Positions 1 through 11,179 of a DNA stretch of 64,000 bases are shown here, piece after piece (position 1 is the stretch's first letter; each line of letters begins with the position of its first letter). The notes beneath the pieces are model-generated. The model saw only the letters and a program-made list of their open reading frames with translations, made no database searches and was not told where the DNA came from. Location: the NCBI GenBank assembly GCA_963556255.1, contig OY744605.1:4475187-4539186 (forward strand). The letters run 5' to 3'. This DNA is from Allolobophora icterica (taxonomy: Eukaryota; Annelida; Clitellata; Crassiclitellata; Lumbricidae). The position numbers and the translations under genes are program-made.

Positions 1-3000
1 AAACAACTACCCACACACAAGTGAGAAGCATCCACCCCCAAACAAAATTGCTTAGTATAATCAGGTGGACGCAAGATAGGCCTAGAAGCCAACCTAGACT
101 TCAAATCCACAAACGCTTTCTGACAATCAACTGACCACACAAACTTTACATTCTTTTTCAACAATTGTGTTAAAGGTAAAGTTATATCAGCAAAATGAGG
201 CAAAAATTTTCGATAATATCCTGCAAGACCTAACAAAGATTGCACCTGTTTCTTATGCTTCGGCACAGGAAAATTAAGCAAAACCTCAACCTTCTGCGTT
301 TTAGGCCTAACACAATTTAAGCTCAGATGATGCCCTAAGAAATCAACCTCAGCATTCGCAAATTCACACTTCTGGACATTCAAAGTCAAATTAGCATCGC
401 GAACACGCTCCAACACCCTGCGCAAGTGTACCATGTGTGCATCCCAACTACCACTGAAAATAATGACGTCATCTAAATATGCGTCACAGAATTCTTCCAA
501 ACGAGCAAAAACCTTCTTAACTAAGGCACTGAATGAAGCCGGACTATTCCGAAGCCCAAAAGGTAGACGTAAATACTCATAATGACCATTAGGCGTCACA
601 AAACCCGTCAAAGGAATTGAATCCTCATCCATGGCTATCTGATAATAACCTTTTGTCATATCTAATTTCGTCATGACACGTGCACCTCCCACTCTATCAA
701 TCAAAGTCTCAATGCGTGGCATCGGAAAAGGATTTGGCACCGTAACATCATTCAATTTCCTAAAATCCGTGCACAATCTATAAGTACCACCAGGCTTAGG
801 GACCAATAAGATAGGTGCAGCCCAGGGACTATCACTCTCCCGAATAATTCCAGCTTTTAATAAAGACTGAATCTCGTCTTGTACCACCTGTGCTTTCTCT
901 GGATGCAAACGATACGGACGTTGTTGAATAGGCTTCACTCCCGCAACCAACTCGATCCGATGTTTCACCAACGTTGTCACACCAGGCGTCTCACTGAAAT
1001 TTGACTCAAAATCAGACAGCAACTGAATTAATTCATTAGCCTGTTGTGAATCCAAATGTTCCAAATTAACAAGCTGGATCACTGAACCCTTCATCTTATC
1101 TTCAATCACTTTCACATATAAAACATCTTTGACCTGAGACACAACATCATCAGACAACATCCTTTTATTAAATTTCCTCATCAAATTTACATGTACTACC
1201 CTTTGAGACTTGCGTCTATCAGGAGTGTTCACCAAGTAATCGACTGGACCCAATCTCTTAACCACCACATATGGACCACAAAACTTCGCCAGCAATGGTT
1301 TCCCCACCAAAGGTAACAACAATAATACATGATCACCTTCCTGAAATTCAACTGCTTTTGCATCTTTATCATACAAAACTTTTGAATTCATCTTAGCAAT
1401 ATGTTCATTTTCATTTGCTATTTGCACCGAATCATGTATCTTAGTTCGTAAGTCCAACACAAAATCAATAATATTAGTCTTCTTTAGACCGTACACAATA
1501 TCATCCTTCAACCAAGAATTCTTAATTAATTGCAAATGACCTTTAACATTTCTGCCGAACATCAAGTCGAAAGGAGAAAATCCTACACCCTGAACTGGTA
1601 CTTCTCTATAAGCAAACAAAACCAAAGGAAGTATTTCATCCCAATCATCATCACTATCATCAAGTGCTGCTTTGATCATATTTTTCATACACCCATGAAA
1701 TTTTTCTAAATTTCCATTAGTCTGAGGTCTGAATGGAGAACAATTTATGTGTTTTATCTGCAACTCGTGAAATAAAACTTGTTCTAAGTCTGAATTGAAC
1801 TCTGAACCACAATCAGAAAGAATCTCGTCAGGAAACCCAAACATACCAAACGCATGCAACAAACACTTTCCCACATCCATAGCTGTATGTTTTCTTAACG
1901 GATAAGCTAAAGGGTAATGTGTAGCCAAGTCCATCATTGTCAAGATAAATCTGTTGCCCGAAACCTTACACTTGTTTAGCGGACCAACAATGTCAATCGC
2001 CACACGACTCCAAGGTACACCAATGACAGGTAGACTAATTAAAGGAGCTCTGTTCAACCTTACACCCTTTCCCAATCGTTGACAAATACTGCAAGTTCTA
2101 CAGAACTCCCTAACGTCCTTCTGTACACCAGGCCAATAGAAATGCCTACACAATCTATCATAAGTCTTCTTCATTCCCAAATGACCAGAGAGTGGGATAT
2201 TATGTGCCACCTTTAACAATGTAAGCCGTAATACTCTAGGGACAATTATCTGAGTAATGCCCATCCCTGTAGGCCTACTCTCTTCCTTCCATTTACGTAT
2301 CAACACTCCATTTACAACATGAAATCCAACATCATTTGCTTCAACGTCAAACTTTACAACTGAGTCAAACATCTGTTTCAATGTTATGTCTTCATGTTGC
2401 AACTCAATCAAGCGTTTACGTGAAACTATACCATTACCAGAATCATTCGTATCATCACCAAGATATAAATCAGACACGTCCACAACTTCATCCTCTGTAT
2501 ACAATGCATTGTCTTCTATATTTGTATCTGTATGTCCATGTGTATCGTCTACAAATGTATCGTCAACAGAATTCATCTCCATACACACCTCATCACGTAC
2601 ACTATCTGTCGTCGGCAGATCTACACCAAGACTATCATCCGCCACGCTGGACTGAACCTCATTCACCCCTCGCTTCGTTTGAGCGCGCGTCACAACATTA
2701 ACAGCTTTAGGCACACAGACACAAAGATCGTTACCTAATAAAACTCCGACCTGTGAAGGTATGCTATCTAACAATCCAAACAAACACACGCCATTCACAA
2801 GATCACTCTCAATACACACCTCAACCAACGGTACGCGAAAAGCCGGGCCAGATATACCCTGAATCAAACGTGTCTCGCCTGTATCAACAAACTCATTAGC
2901 ATTCAAAACTTCCTTCGAAATTACAGATTGCAAACAAGCCGTATCTCTCAATAAAGACACTGCACGCTTCGAGTGATTCGGACCACAGACAAATCCCACG

Positions 3001-4577
3001 TGACAAAATTCTCCATACTGATCATGTACATCATCCAATACCTTATAACACTCATGTACCATATCTGACACATTCGTACGCACACGTACACAACCATTAT
3101 CCACCAACTGAATACTAGCAGGTTCATTGTATGTATGATATGATTGTCCATAAGAATTTGCACCCCGACCTGAATGCCCTCCATTATGACCATATGACTG
3201 TGACTGACCATAATACTGCTGCCCCTGTGACAGATTCCGACCCCATCTGTTCCTTAACTTGAAACAATTCGACATGTGATGAGTACCATGACAATAAGCA
3301 CAATTCAACGACGGCGAAAAACTATTCGATCCAGTCCCACGTTTAAACGACTTCTTCTCATTTCCATGTGAACCATTAAACTTTGAATTTTGAAAATTTC
3401 TTGTTTCATAAATTTGCCCACCGAACGAATTTGCACGGCGCTCCAAGGTCGGACTTCCGTAAGTCTGCACACGTTGCGTTTTATACAACACGGTGAATTC
3501 ATCCGCCAACTTAGCACATTCCATGAGACTTCTTGGACGACGGTCTATAACCCAACGATGTAACTCAGACGGAAGACTTTTAGTGAATTGTTCAATTTTG
3601 ATCACCTCTAATAATCTCGGTAAATCTTCCAGCGCCTCCTCGCCTTTTAACCAACTATTAAATGGAATTCCCAGCCGAAAAGCAAAATTGTAATAGGTTT
3701 CAAGGTCACCTTTTACCAAAGAACGAAACCTCTGTCGGTAGTGTTCAGGGACTTTCGAATAAGCGAGCAAAACAGCTTTCTTTAAAACTTCATAATCTTG
3801 ACAATCCTCAATTGACAAGTCTGCAAAAACCTGACTAGCTTTTCCTTGCAATTTGGTAGACAATAAACTTGCCCATTTATCTTTTGGAAAATTATGTATC
3901 TCCGCTGACTTTTCAAACGAAATCAGAAAATTCTCAATATTCTTTTCATCAAACATAGGTATTAATTTCAAAGCTGTTGGAAAATGAAATTTCGATGTTT
4001 TTACTGTTTCTTCGAAGTTTGTATCACTTACTGTTTCTTCGATGTTTGTAACACTTACGGTTAAACCTCTAAGATTTAACTCATGCCTTCTCTGAGCCTC
4101 TCTTTCTTCCATTTCCCAACGCATTTTCTTCTCCTCCCCATCTCTTCTTTCTCTTTCCACCTCTCTTTCTCTATCTTTCTCTATCTGTAATTTCCTTTCC
4201 TCAAACTCTCTTCTTTTCATTTCCGCTTCCAATTCCATAGCCAGCTTGTTCTGTTCCGCTTCTCGTTCGCTCTTCCTTTGTTCCGCCTCTCGTTCCATCT
4301 CCATCTTTTTAAGCTCATACTCTCTCTGTTCCTTCTTGTCCTCCAACTCCTTCAATGCTTTTAATTCTACAGATTTTGATTTAAGTTTCAATTGTTCTTC
4401 TTTTGGGACGGACGGAGATACAGTCTTCAATAAAACTTTTTGCATTTGAATTTTCGTCAACGCCTTAGATTCGAAACCCAATTTATCCATTTCAACTCTC
4501 AGATCTTCTACCGACATTACCACAATATCATCTGACGTTAATGACACCGACACTATCGAAGTTCCTGGTGAAGCCAT
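1..4577 (-). CDS. gag-pol: Gag-Pol polyprotein of a Gmr1-type Ty3/gypsy retrotransposon, C-terminus outside window
   Basis: One frame is open from ATG 4577 to the window edge (1525 codons, no stop). In order: a charged, Glu/Arg-rich coiled coil (about residues 60-165); a gag capsid-like region (about 210-400); a CCHC knuckle (C426, C429, H433 or H434, C438); a protease-like segment with D545-T-A-C, where DTG would be usual; an integrase zinc finger (H792, H799, C829, C832); the integrase catalytic triad D862, D922, E958 with 35 residues between the last two; reverse transcriptase with D1306 and Y1367-L-D-D; and the start of RNase H (D1516 in a VDAS motif). Integrase precedes reverse transcriptase, the reverse of ordinary Ty3/gypsy and the mark of the Gmr1 group. 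The open frame suggests a young insertion. Whether the protease works is uncertain. The RNase H end and 3' LTR are not visible. Confidence 0.93.
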   Translation of the reverse strand, partial: MASPGTSIVSVSLTSDDIVVMSVEDLRVEMDKLGFESKALTKIQMQKVLLKTVSPSVPKEEQLKLKSKSVELKALKELEDKKEQREYELKKMEMEREAEQRKSEREAEQNKLAMELEAEMKRREFEERKLQIEKDREREVERERRDGEEKKMRWEMEEREAQRRHELNLRGLTVSVTNIEETVSDTNFEETVKTSKFHFPTALKLIPMFDEKNIENFLISFEKSAEIHNFPKDKWASLLSTKLQGKASQVFADLSIEDCQDYEVLKKAVLLAYSKVPEHYRQRFRSLVKGDLETYYNFAFRLGIPFNSWLKGEEALEDLPRLLEVIKIEQFTKSLPSELHRWVIDRRPRSLMECAKLADEFTVLYKTQRVQTYGSPTLERRANSFGGQIYETRNFQNSKFNGSHGNEKKSFKRGTGSNSFSPSLNCAYCHGTHHMSNCFKLRNRWGRNLSQGQQYYGQSQSYGHNGGHSGRGANSYGQSYHTYNEPASIQLVDNGCVRVRTNVSDMVHECYKVLDDVHDQYGEFCHVGFVCGPNHSKRAVSLLRDTACLQSVISKEVLNANEFVDTGETRLIQGISGPAFRVPLVEVCIESDLVNGVCLFGLLDSIPSQVGVLLGNDLCVCVPKAVNVVTRAQTKRGVNEVQSSVADDSLGVDLPTTDSVRDEVCMEMNSVDDTFVDDTHGHTDTNIEDNALYTEDEVVDVSDLYLGDDTNDSGNGIVSRKRLIELQHEDITLKQMFDSVVKFDVEANDVGFHVVNGVLIRKWKEESRPTGMGITQIIVPRVLRLTLLKVAHNIPLSGHLGMKKTYDRLCRHFYWPGVQKDVREFCRTCSICQRLGKGVRLNRAPLISLPVIGVPWSRVAIDIVGPLNKCKVSGNRFILTMMDLATHYPLAYPLRKHTAMDVGKCLLHAFGMFGFPDEILSDCGSEFNSDLEQVLFHELQIKHINCSPFRPQTNGNLEKFHGCMKNMIKAALDDSDDDWDEILPLVLFAYREVPVQGVGFSPFDLMFGRNVKGHLQLIKNSWLKDDIVYGLKKTNIIDFVLDLRTKIHDSVQIANENEHIAKMNSKVLYDKDAKAVEFQEGDHVLLLLPLVGKPLLAKFCGPYVVVKRLGPVDYLVNTPDRRKSQRVVHVNLMRKFNKRMLSDDVVSQVKDVLYVKVIEDKMKGSVIQLVNLEHLDSQQANELIQLLSDFESNFSETPGVTTLVKHRIELVAGVKPIQQRPYRLHPEKAQVVQDEIQSLLKAGIIRESDSPWAAPILLVPKPGGTYRLCTDFRKLNDVTVPNPFPMPRIETLIDRVGGARVMTKLDMTKGYYQIAMDEDSIPLTGFVTPNGHYEYLRLPFGLRNSPASFSALVKKVFARLEEFCDAYLDDVIIFSGSWDAHMVHLRRVLERVRDANLTLNVQKCEFANAEVDFLGHHLSLNCVRPKTQKVEVLLNFPVPKHKKQVQSLLGLAGYYRKFLPHFADITLPLTQLLKKNVKFVWSVDCQKAFVDLKSRLASRPILRPPDYTKQFCLGVDASHLCVGSC

Positions 4578-4859
4578 TTTACAATACTTTCAGAATTTTG
4601 CGCACCGCTTTAACGCACGCAAAATTGACACACAAATTCCTACGCTGGCGTCTAATTGTCTCTGGACAACGGTAAACCTTGAAAATCCTCAAAGATACAA
4701 AACTATCCACCATGCACTTACATCCGCACGTGATCAGTCCAATGACTTTCTCAGTGTACAAAATCACAAAAACTCAATATCAACTCTAAATACACACTCC
4801 AACGAGTTAATCACTCCTCTCAGTGCACCAAACCTTTACCCAGCTAAGCAAAGTAAAAA

Positions 4860-4875
4860 CCGGAACGAGCCTCCA
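4860..4875 (-). other. Candidate primer-binding site
   Basis: Two bases after the proposed LTR end the minus strand reads TGGAGGCTCGTTCCGG. Primer-binding sites begin TGG because they pair with a tRNA CCA end. I could not match it to a particular tRNA. Confidence 0.45.
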
Positions 4876-4877
4876 TT

Positions 4878-5384
4878 TGTTACAAGTCCCGTGGCTCTAT
4901 GGTTCGAACTCCTAGATACTCTAAGGGGAAAATGGATTCTCGCTAAATGAGTCATAAAAAAGACAGTTTCGTAAAATATAAACGATATAATGAAACAAAA
5001 ACGTACACGATAAAATACAAGAATTGGAGAGAAGATTAACATACGCGACCCTGTCGTTACAGTAGAACACAGACGCAGCACTGCAGAAGAAACACATCAC
5101 CGAACACGACTGACAGGACCAGACATGGTTCGAATCGGCAAACGTCTTCAAAAGGAGAATTCGTCTTCAATACCAAAAAGGATCCACTGGATCACGAATT
5201 CGCCTTCACAATTTCCACGGCCCAATTGCGACGTTTCCAAAAGGATCCATGCCTTTTATAAGGTTCCTTAGACAGCCACTCCTCCATCTCACATGATGTG
5301 GAGTAAATAGGTCTCATGACCTTTACACGTGTTAGAGCTGCTATCAAATATATATAGTACAGCTTACTGCATATAGCAGAATCT

Positions 5385-5388
<4 letters not shown>
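4878..5388 (-). repeat. 5' LTR of the Gmr1-type element
   Basis: On the minus strand the segment starts TGTTA and ends TAACA, a perfect terminal inverted pair typical of LTRs. It lies just upstream of the gag leader (4578-4877) and holds a TATA box about 130 bp from its start. It abuts an AT microsatellite, the likely target. The boundaries are inferred, because the partner LTR is outside the window. Confidence 0.65.
5252..5260 (-). promoter_or_regulatory. TATA box in the LTR
   Basis: The minus strand reads TATAAAAGG within CTTATAAAAGGCATGG, well placed as the U3 core promoter of the retrotransposon. Transcription would start roughly 25-30 bp further, near 5225-5230. Confidence 0.55.

Positions 5389-5438
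<50 letters not shown>
5389..5438. repeat. AT dinucleotide microsatellite
   Basis: About 50 bp of alternating AT directly beside the LTR start. It is probably the insertion site of the LTR element, so any target duplication would be hidden in it. Confidence 0.95.
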
Positions 5439-5442
<4 letters not shown>

Positions 5443-6180
5443 TGTAACCCGTGAAAAATCACGGTATATAAAACAATTATTATAATGATAACAATTAAGC
5501 TTACTTTTTAAATCTACGGTCAAAAGATGGCGTTAAACCAACATTAATTAACTATAACTAAACACAAAGTCGCGTCTTCACTCAATCTAGGTCTTTTTGC
5601 ATGCTTCCATTGGCCTTGGTCTTTGGAATGATCTTCCTCCGTTCGTTCATTCTTCTATTCTCTAAAGTAACGTCGCTTCCTCTTTTACCTTCATTACAAC
5701 TTGCTTTTTCTTTCGGGGTCTCTCCCACTGGGAGCGCTTGTGAATGACTCTCCCGCTATAGGCTGACTATTATCGAGAGGTCACCGGTCATGACCTTCGA
5801 AATGGGTCGCTAAACAATGGAAACAAGATGCATTAAGCATCGGCACTTGTCTTGTTTTGTGTTCAACAGTCCTCGTTCCGATGGACAGTTGTGTTGAATA
5901 CGCTTCTGTCTCTCTCGATTCAGTCAACAACTGATCGAATGATAAATCAGTCCACGACTTTATTTGATCAGTCCACGAACTGCAACCAGTTTACGGATTT
6001 TTATTATTGCGCATTTATTAAGCGCCACTATCTAATGACTAAGGACTAAAAGATGGCGCTCAGCAAATGTGAGTAAAGGACTTCTTCAATGTCGCTACAC
6101 GGTAACGGTCTCAGAGGAGGAGGAAAAGGAAGAACATTGAATCTGTACTGCCAAAGTGATGACAACTAGCGGACGACTTC
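5439..6180. other. Non-coding spacer with a SINE body fragment
   Basis: No gene is visible. Bases 6012-6120 match the body of the hairpin SINE seen whole at 11180 (ATTTATTAAGCGCCAC ... GATGGCGCT). A GATGGCGTTAAACC stretch at 5527 resembles the TGTCGTTAAAC block. Confidence 0.5.
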
Positions 6181-6189
6181 TTTACAATC

Positions 6190-6295
6190 TTATATAGCTG
6201 ACGTTAAGTCTTTTTAAGGGTGTCTAAATAGAGCAATAAATGGCTAGTCTGTCGCATTTCTATATAAAACAGGAAAACAACTTTGAAAGGTGTTT
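6190..6295 (-). promoter_or_regulatory. Two tandem PSE-TATA-like modules
   Basis: Reading leftward: a box AAACACCTTT starts at 6295 with TATATAG 29 bases later (6266), then AGACACCCTT at 6225 with TATATAAG 29 bases later (6196). Same-direction copies 70 bp apart. Confidence 0.6.
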
Positions 6296-6949
6296 AAAGA
6301 ATTCTAAACAATTGTGTCCTACACTGGAAATAATAGTATCATACGATTGAGCATTGAATACTCTGCCTAGGAGAGCATAGACAATTCCGCGATAGTCTAG
6401 TCACTCTATTGGCTCACGCGTTGGACTCTGCACACCTTATTTCGCATTTAATATATGCGAGATACGATGAACACTGGCTTCCGGTTGCTGAGCGTATTGC
6501 TGTTAAGACAGTGTAAACATGCAGGCGCCAGCGCTCATCAGCTACAGTCCATCGCGCCCTCTCGTGTGTTTGAACACCATAGGCTAAATATGTCATCAGA
6601 TGGATCATGGAACAACTGGCCAAATTTAAAATTTGTGCGTTAAAGGGAAATGAAAGAATGGGGCCCTAAGGCAGAATCTCGCAGGGGGTGCGTACGCACC
6701 AGGTATGGCTACGCCTCTGCCGATGTGGTAGAGGAAATCTCACGAATGGTACCGTTCCAGTTCGACTGGGTGGTGGTGGAAAAGGAGGAGGCAAATAGTA
6801 GGAAGAGGAAGAGCGGAAACAGTTGGGCGGAGCCTACTGGAAAACTTTTGAAGGAGTAGTTATTTTGCTATTTTTTCTTTTCGTGTAAGGTAAGTTCTGA
6901 AGACTCTGGATTAGCTGTGTCGCCACGAACTTGGTCGAAGAAGCAGAAG
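6296..6949. other. Non-coding spacer
   Basis: No supported gene. Short frames at 6455-6643 and 6650-6859 have no recognisable domain and no homologous copy in the window. Confidence 0.5.
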
Positions 6950-7860
6950 CAGGGCCGTATTAACCTGGGTGGAGGCCCCAGTGCACCGCCGTGGTGGAGG
7001 CCCATAGGACCATGGACGTCCGGAGGGGGTTAGGGGCATTTCTCCCTGGATTTTGAAAATATTAAAAAAATATTAAATTTTATGATTATTCCAACAGTCC
7101 CAAAACGATTTTCAATGCTAAAAAACAATTATTGAAGTAAGTCAACTATTCTATGCAAAAAACGTCATTTTATTCCCCTACCAAAATTTTGCCCCCGAAA
7201 ATTTTGCTCCCCTAGAAATTTTTGCCCCTCTGGGAAAATTCCTGCGGACGCCCAATACAAATACGCAGTAAGATTACATTGAAACATGACAGTAGTTATC
7301 AAGATTAAACACACGTTTTGGCAGCCATTGAATCTAGAACTAGTAGTATGCCAGAATTAAAGCCCAGAATTTTGAATTTCATGTATTGGCTGATACTCCA
7401 GAAACAAGTTCAGGGATCATTTCCTAATGTGGAGATAGCACTCCGAATGTATCTGGTGCTTATGGTCAGTAACTGCAGTGCAGAACGTTCATTCTCAAAA
7501 ATGAAACTAATAAAGAACAGACTTTGCACATCGATGGGGAATGAGCGGTTGTCCCACCTGGCTCTAATAAGCATAGAAGCTGACATTCTGTGTGAGATCA
7601 ACTCTGAGGATCTGGTAACCGAATTTGCGAAGAAGAAAACGCTAATTTGACATTAAGCTTACTTCATGCCTGAGACAAAATATCTCCTGACCTTTTAACT
7701 GTTTCTTTGTTTTAGATATTTGTGTTAAATTACTGAAATATTTTATAATCAGTTATGAAACACAAGTCAAAAAATTTCTTGCACCTTTGTGGTGGAGGCC
7801 CCTATGTGGTGGGGGCCCCTGTGCACTGGCACATAGTGCACATGAATAAATCCGGGCCTG
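6950..7860 (+). mobile_element. hAT DNA transposon, internally deleted
   Basis: The ends are related inverted repeats (left CAGGGCCGTATTAA, right inverse CAGGCCCGGATTTA). They are flanked by the perfect 8-bp duplication AGCAGAAG at 6942-6949 and 7861-7868, the hAT signature. Only the 3' end of the transposase remains. A segment near 7010-7254 bounded by GGACGTCCG and CGGACGCCC may be a smaller nested element. Confidence 0.85.
7318..7650 (+). pseudogene. hAT transposase C-terminal dimerisation domain, fragment
   Basis: About 110 codons ending in TGA at 7648-7650. The motif NCSAERSFSKMKLIKNRL followed by LSHLALISIEAD is the C-terminal dimerisation region of hAT transposases and of ZMYM1-like host proteins derived from them. 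The catalytic core and DNA-binding finger are absent, so this cannot be a working transposase. It lies inside an element with hAT ends and an 8-bp duplication, which supports a transposon remnant over a host gene. No true start codon is evident; the frame opens with TTG. Confidence 0.8.
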
Positions 7861-7868
7861 AGCAGAAG

Positions 7869-8659
7869 ATCGCTTCGAAACTCGTAGTCGCTTGCTCCGT
7901 CGACATCCACCAACCCAATCCACAACAGAACATTTCTGCAAGTAAACTCTTACAGCAGCATTAGAATCATCATAACTCTTCACGACAGTAGACTGTCAGT
8001 AGTCATACTTGACATGTAACACTTCAGTGCATCAACACACCTTCGTTGACACAATCAATCCGAAGATAGACAACATAGGTCCAGTATAAACGCAGCCAGA
8101 CAACCACTGGCCAACACATATCACAGGACACAACAGACCAATGCCATGCCGCATGGTCCAACAAAACGTAAGGCTACAACACAGCCAATTCTCATTTGTT
8201 TATTCGTTAAAATAAAGATTTACGTACAACCAACTCCGGAAATGATGTCATTTAGATCGAATGCCTCACTTCACGATAGTAAGTAGGAGTTGGATTTAGA
8301 ATATTGGCTACCGCGAAAACAGATCGGTACGTCACTGTGAATATAAAGGCGTCATTTGAGTGGCATGCCGTCGATACAGATATGGTTTGGGGCCATACCA
8401 GTATGGATTTCTCGCTTTTAGAAGTTCCGGTATGCTTTCAGCCAGCCAGGAGAGGTGCCGCTATGGCATACAGTTTCATACTGTCTTATTATTATTAATC
8501 CAACGTTTAACGTCGCCATATGACATCAATGGCCGTTGACGACAACTTCGAGAACTGGAATTTCTAGCGTCTGAAAAGCACTATTTAAAGGTGTCAAACA
8601 TAACTTTACAATGTCAATAGTGTTCATTGTTTAACGACATCAGCTGATAAGCTAACACC
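7869..8659. other. Non-coding spacer
   Basis: No gene recognised. A decayed module (box GACACCTTTA near 8595, minus) has lost its TATA. Confidence 0.4.
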
Positions 8660-8696
8660 TTATCTTATCTTATCTTATCTTATCTTATCTTATCTT
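8660..8696. repeat. TTATC pentanucleotide repeat
   Basis: About seven perfect TTATC units in a row. The following bases (8699-8760, TTTATAAAGCGCC) resemble the 3' end of LINE/SINE tails elsewhere in the window. Confidence 0.9.
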
Positions 8697-9139
8697 TACT
8701 GATTATTTATAAAGCGCCTCTCACAGCACAGACTATTCAGAGGCGCTCCCAGCGTGACAGCCCCGATGGAAAAGAAAGGTGTTTAGGCAGCGGAGAGAAG
8801 AGGGCGAGATTCCAAGCAATATCTTGCTACGGAGAGAGGGGGCAGGTCATTCCACAGGAAGGGCCAAGGATGGCAAAAGCACGATGCTGAGCCATCGAAG
8901 TCCTTAATAATGTCTATGGTATACATGTATTGTGAAAAGCTGATATCTGATACAAATTTAACAATAATATGCAGTGTTTGTCATACATGAGATACTTTAA
9001 ACGTAAAATAGATTCTTGTTGAACATTCTAAGTGTATATGAGATTCTTAATCTATTTATTTAAACACTTCAGTTCGCTTCTGATCTATTTCTCAGCAATC
9101 CACGAATATTCTATAGCTACCTGATTTACCGCAATCGAA

Positions 9140-9177
9140 TATACATAGGATCGGTCAGTAGCGTTTTAAAGGTGTTT
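9140..9177 (-). promoter_or_regulatory. PSE-TATA-like module
   Basis: Box AAACACCTTTAAAACG starts at 9177; TATGTATA begins 30 bases downstream on the minus strand. Confidence 0.5.
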
Positions 9178-9305
9178 AAAGAGTGCATTATATAAGCCCT
9201 ACAGATGAATATTATTGTCGTAATCAGCACTGATTAACGACATCTGACGGCGGCGAGAGCCTTTTACGTCGACCGTACTTTAGTTTTGAAAGACATCACA
9301 TACCT

Positions 9306-9473
<168 letters not shown>

Positions 9474-9746
9474 GAAATAAATATTTAATAATAAATGTTT
9501 AAAATATATATGCGAATAAAGTATATATATTATTTCGACTGTCTTGGCCTGAGTAATTATATAAATTATTAAAATGGTAATTGCATTATGGATTGCTAGA
9601 AGTTAGATGTCAACTAAAAATGAGTTTACACGTTTACAAGTTATTTATGCAAAAAAGTGTTCACTCCTTCGATATAGTTTGTAGACAAGAAACGTTTTAG
9701 AAAGAAAAAAGAAAAATCTGAACTTTGATGGATATAATTTAGCACG

Positions 9747-9925
9747 AAACGGTGACACGCCACTCCATCTGGCGGCCCACTGAGGTCACGTGGACATCTG
9801 TCGTCTACTACTGGAGCATGGCGCATGCGCGGACGTGCAGAATAAGCAAGGACGGACTCCGATGCAGGAAGCGCAGATCAAAAGCCACTACGACATCTTC
9901 CGACTCACCTCCAAGTTCCGTTCTG
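9747..9925 (+). pseudogene. Ankyrin-repeat exon, copy 1 (5' end lost, in-frame stop)
   Basis: It encodes the ankyrin core GDTPLHLAA-type turn, then VDICRLLLEHGACADV and the start of a second repeat (QGRTPMQEAQIKSHYDIFRL). It ends at a plausible donor, TTCTG/GTAGG (9925/9926). The first ~27 bases and the acceptor are missing, and TGA at 9781-9783 replaces the Tyr-Arg turn found in other copies. It is homologous to the exons at 12012, 42367, 46140, 56828 and 63643. Partner proteins and cellular role are unknown. Confidence 0.8.
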
Positions 9926-10064
9926 GTAGGTTCTGCATTTATATAGAGCGCTTTTTTGCAGCTCAACACCTGTGCTTTTAGCGCTCTCATTCAGAAACCT
10001 ATAAAACTGAAATAAAGGTTGCCATTTAAGAATGGGTAACCACTCGGGTTTTTGCGCTATTTTT

Positions 10065-10170
10065 ACACACCTTCTAAACGGAGTTAAACGATGCTATGTA
10101 AAAATGGGAGCCAGTTGGTCTGGCGCTCTTTTAGACACATTTTAAGCGAGGGTGATTGATTTTATATAAA
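10065..10170 (+). promoter_or_regulatory. Two tandem PSE-TATA-like modules
   Basis: Boxes at 10065 (ACACACCTTC) and 10133 (AGACACATTT) each have a TATA element exactly 30 bases on (TATGTAAA at 10095, TATATAAA at 10163). The pair is 68 bp apart, with CTCTTTT just before the second box. Confidence 0.6.
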
Positions 10171-11058
10171 CGTGCGACCTCGTAGTCGATCAATTGTAAG
10201 GCATTCCTCAATATTAATGGAGATAAAGAATCGTAAGTGTAATAAATTCTTAGTAATAAATGTACACATATTTGTGTATAATATATATAATTCCTATAAT
10301 TTCATAAAGAATTATATGAAGTTTTAAAATGGTATTTGCATATTGGATTGATAGAGGTTTGTTGACCAATAAACGAATAATGGAATATAAAATACATATA
10401 AAATCAGTTTTTTAAAACTTATTTATGCAAAACTGTACACTGAGCTGATCTAGTGTGTAGTCAAGATTTTTTTTAAAAGAAAACATAAAACTTTTAGCGT
10501 TGTGTATAATATGAAATACATAAAGATAACTACGATGTAAAGACTAAAGAACGTTTAATCACCCTATTAAAAAAGGTTCTTAACTTTACAATTATTCAAA
10601 GTAAAGAAATTCAAAATTTTGAAAATCAGTATTTGAAATCAAACTAATATGGGACGAACTTTAGATTTTCCTGTACCGCCAAAGTAAATAAAGAATCTTT
10701 TTGCTGAATTTTTAAAGATAAAAGGACTTTAGTAATTGTAAGCTTTAATGCGCATAATAAAAGATGGTGCCGCAGTGTACATAATGAAAATGAATTAATT
10801 TTAAAAAATAGAGAATAATCTTACTGTTATAAATACTGGTTAGGCAACACATATGATTTGAAATCAATCAACATTAAATCAATTATTGATTTAGCAATTA
10901 CGACTTTCGCACCTGTAAATTGATCCCACGGACGCTATAGTTTCATACGCATTAAGTTCAATAAAAAAAGAAAGAGAGCAACGCCAATCATCTCTGATAT
11001 GACGCAGTGTCGTTAAACAGCAACTATAATTCTGTCGATTATTTACAGCGTTCTCTTA
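10171..11058. other. AT-rich non-coding spacer
   Basis: 10310-10470 is a diverged copy of 9560-9710 (both contain ATGGTA.TTGCAT.TTGGATTG and TTATTTATGCAAAA), showing that the ankyrin exon and its flanks were duplicated locally. A TGTCGTTAAACAGCAACTA block lies at about 11007-11026. Confidence 0.5.
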
Positions 11059-11096
11059 AGACACCTTTTAAACGTTGCCACTCTATGCTATATAGG
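11059..11096 (+). promoter_or_regulatory. PSE-TATA-like module
   Basis: Box AGACACCTTTTAAACG at 11059 and TATATAGG at 11089, spacing 30. Confidence 0.6.
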
Positions 11097-11179
11097 ACTG
11101 GGACCGGCAGATCCTTGCTCAACAGAAACTAAAATAGACGTGCTGTAGGGACATTGAGGAAATCGCTGACCTACAATAA

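Noticed and set aside
2336..2738. Plus-strand frames inside the retrotransposon
   Set aside because: Opposite-strand overlaps of gag-pol with no domain.
4886..4920. tRNA gene at GGTTCGAACTCC
   Set aside because: Only the T-loop-like string is present; no cloverleaf, and it lies within the LTR.
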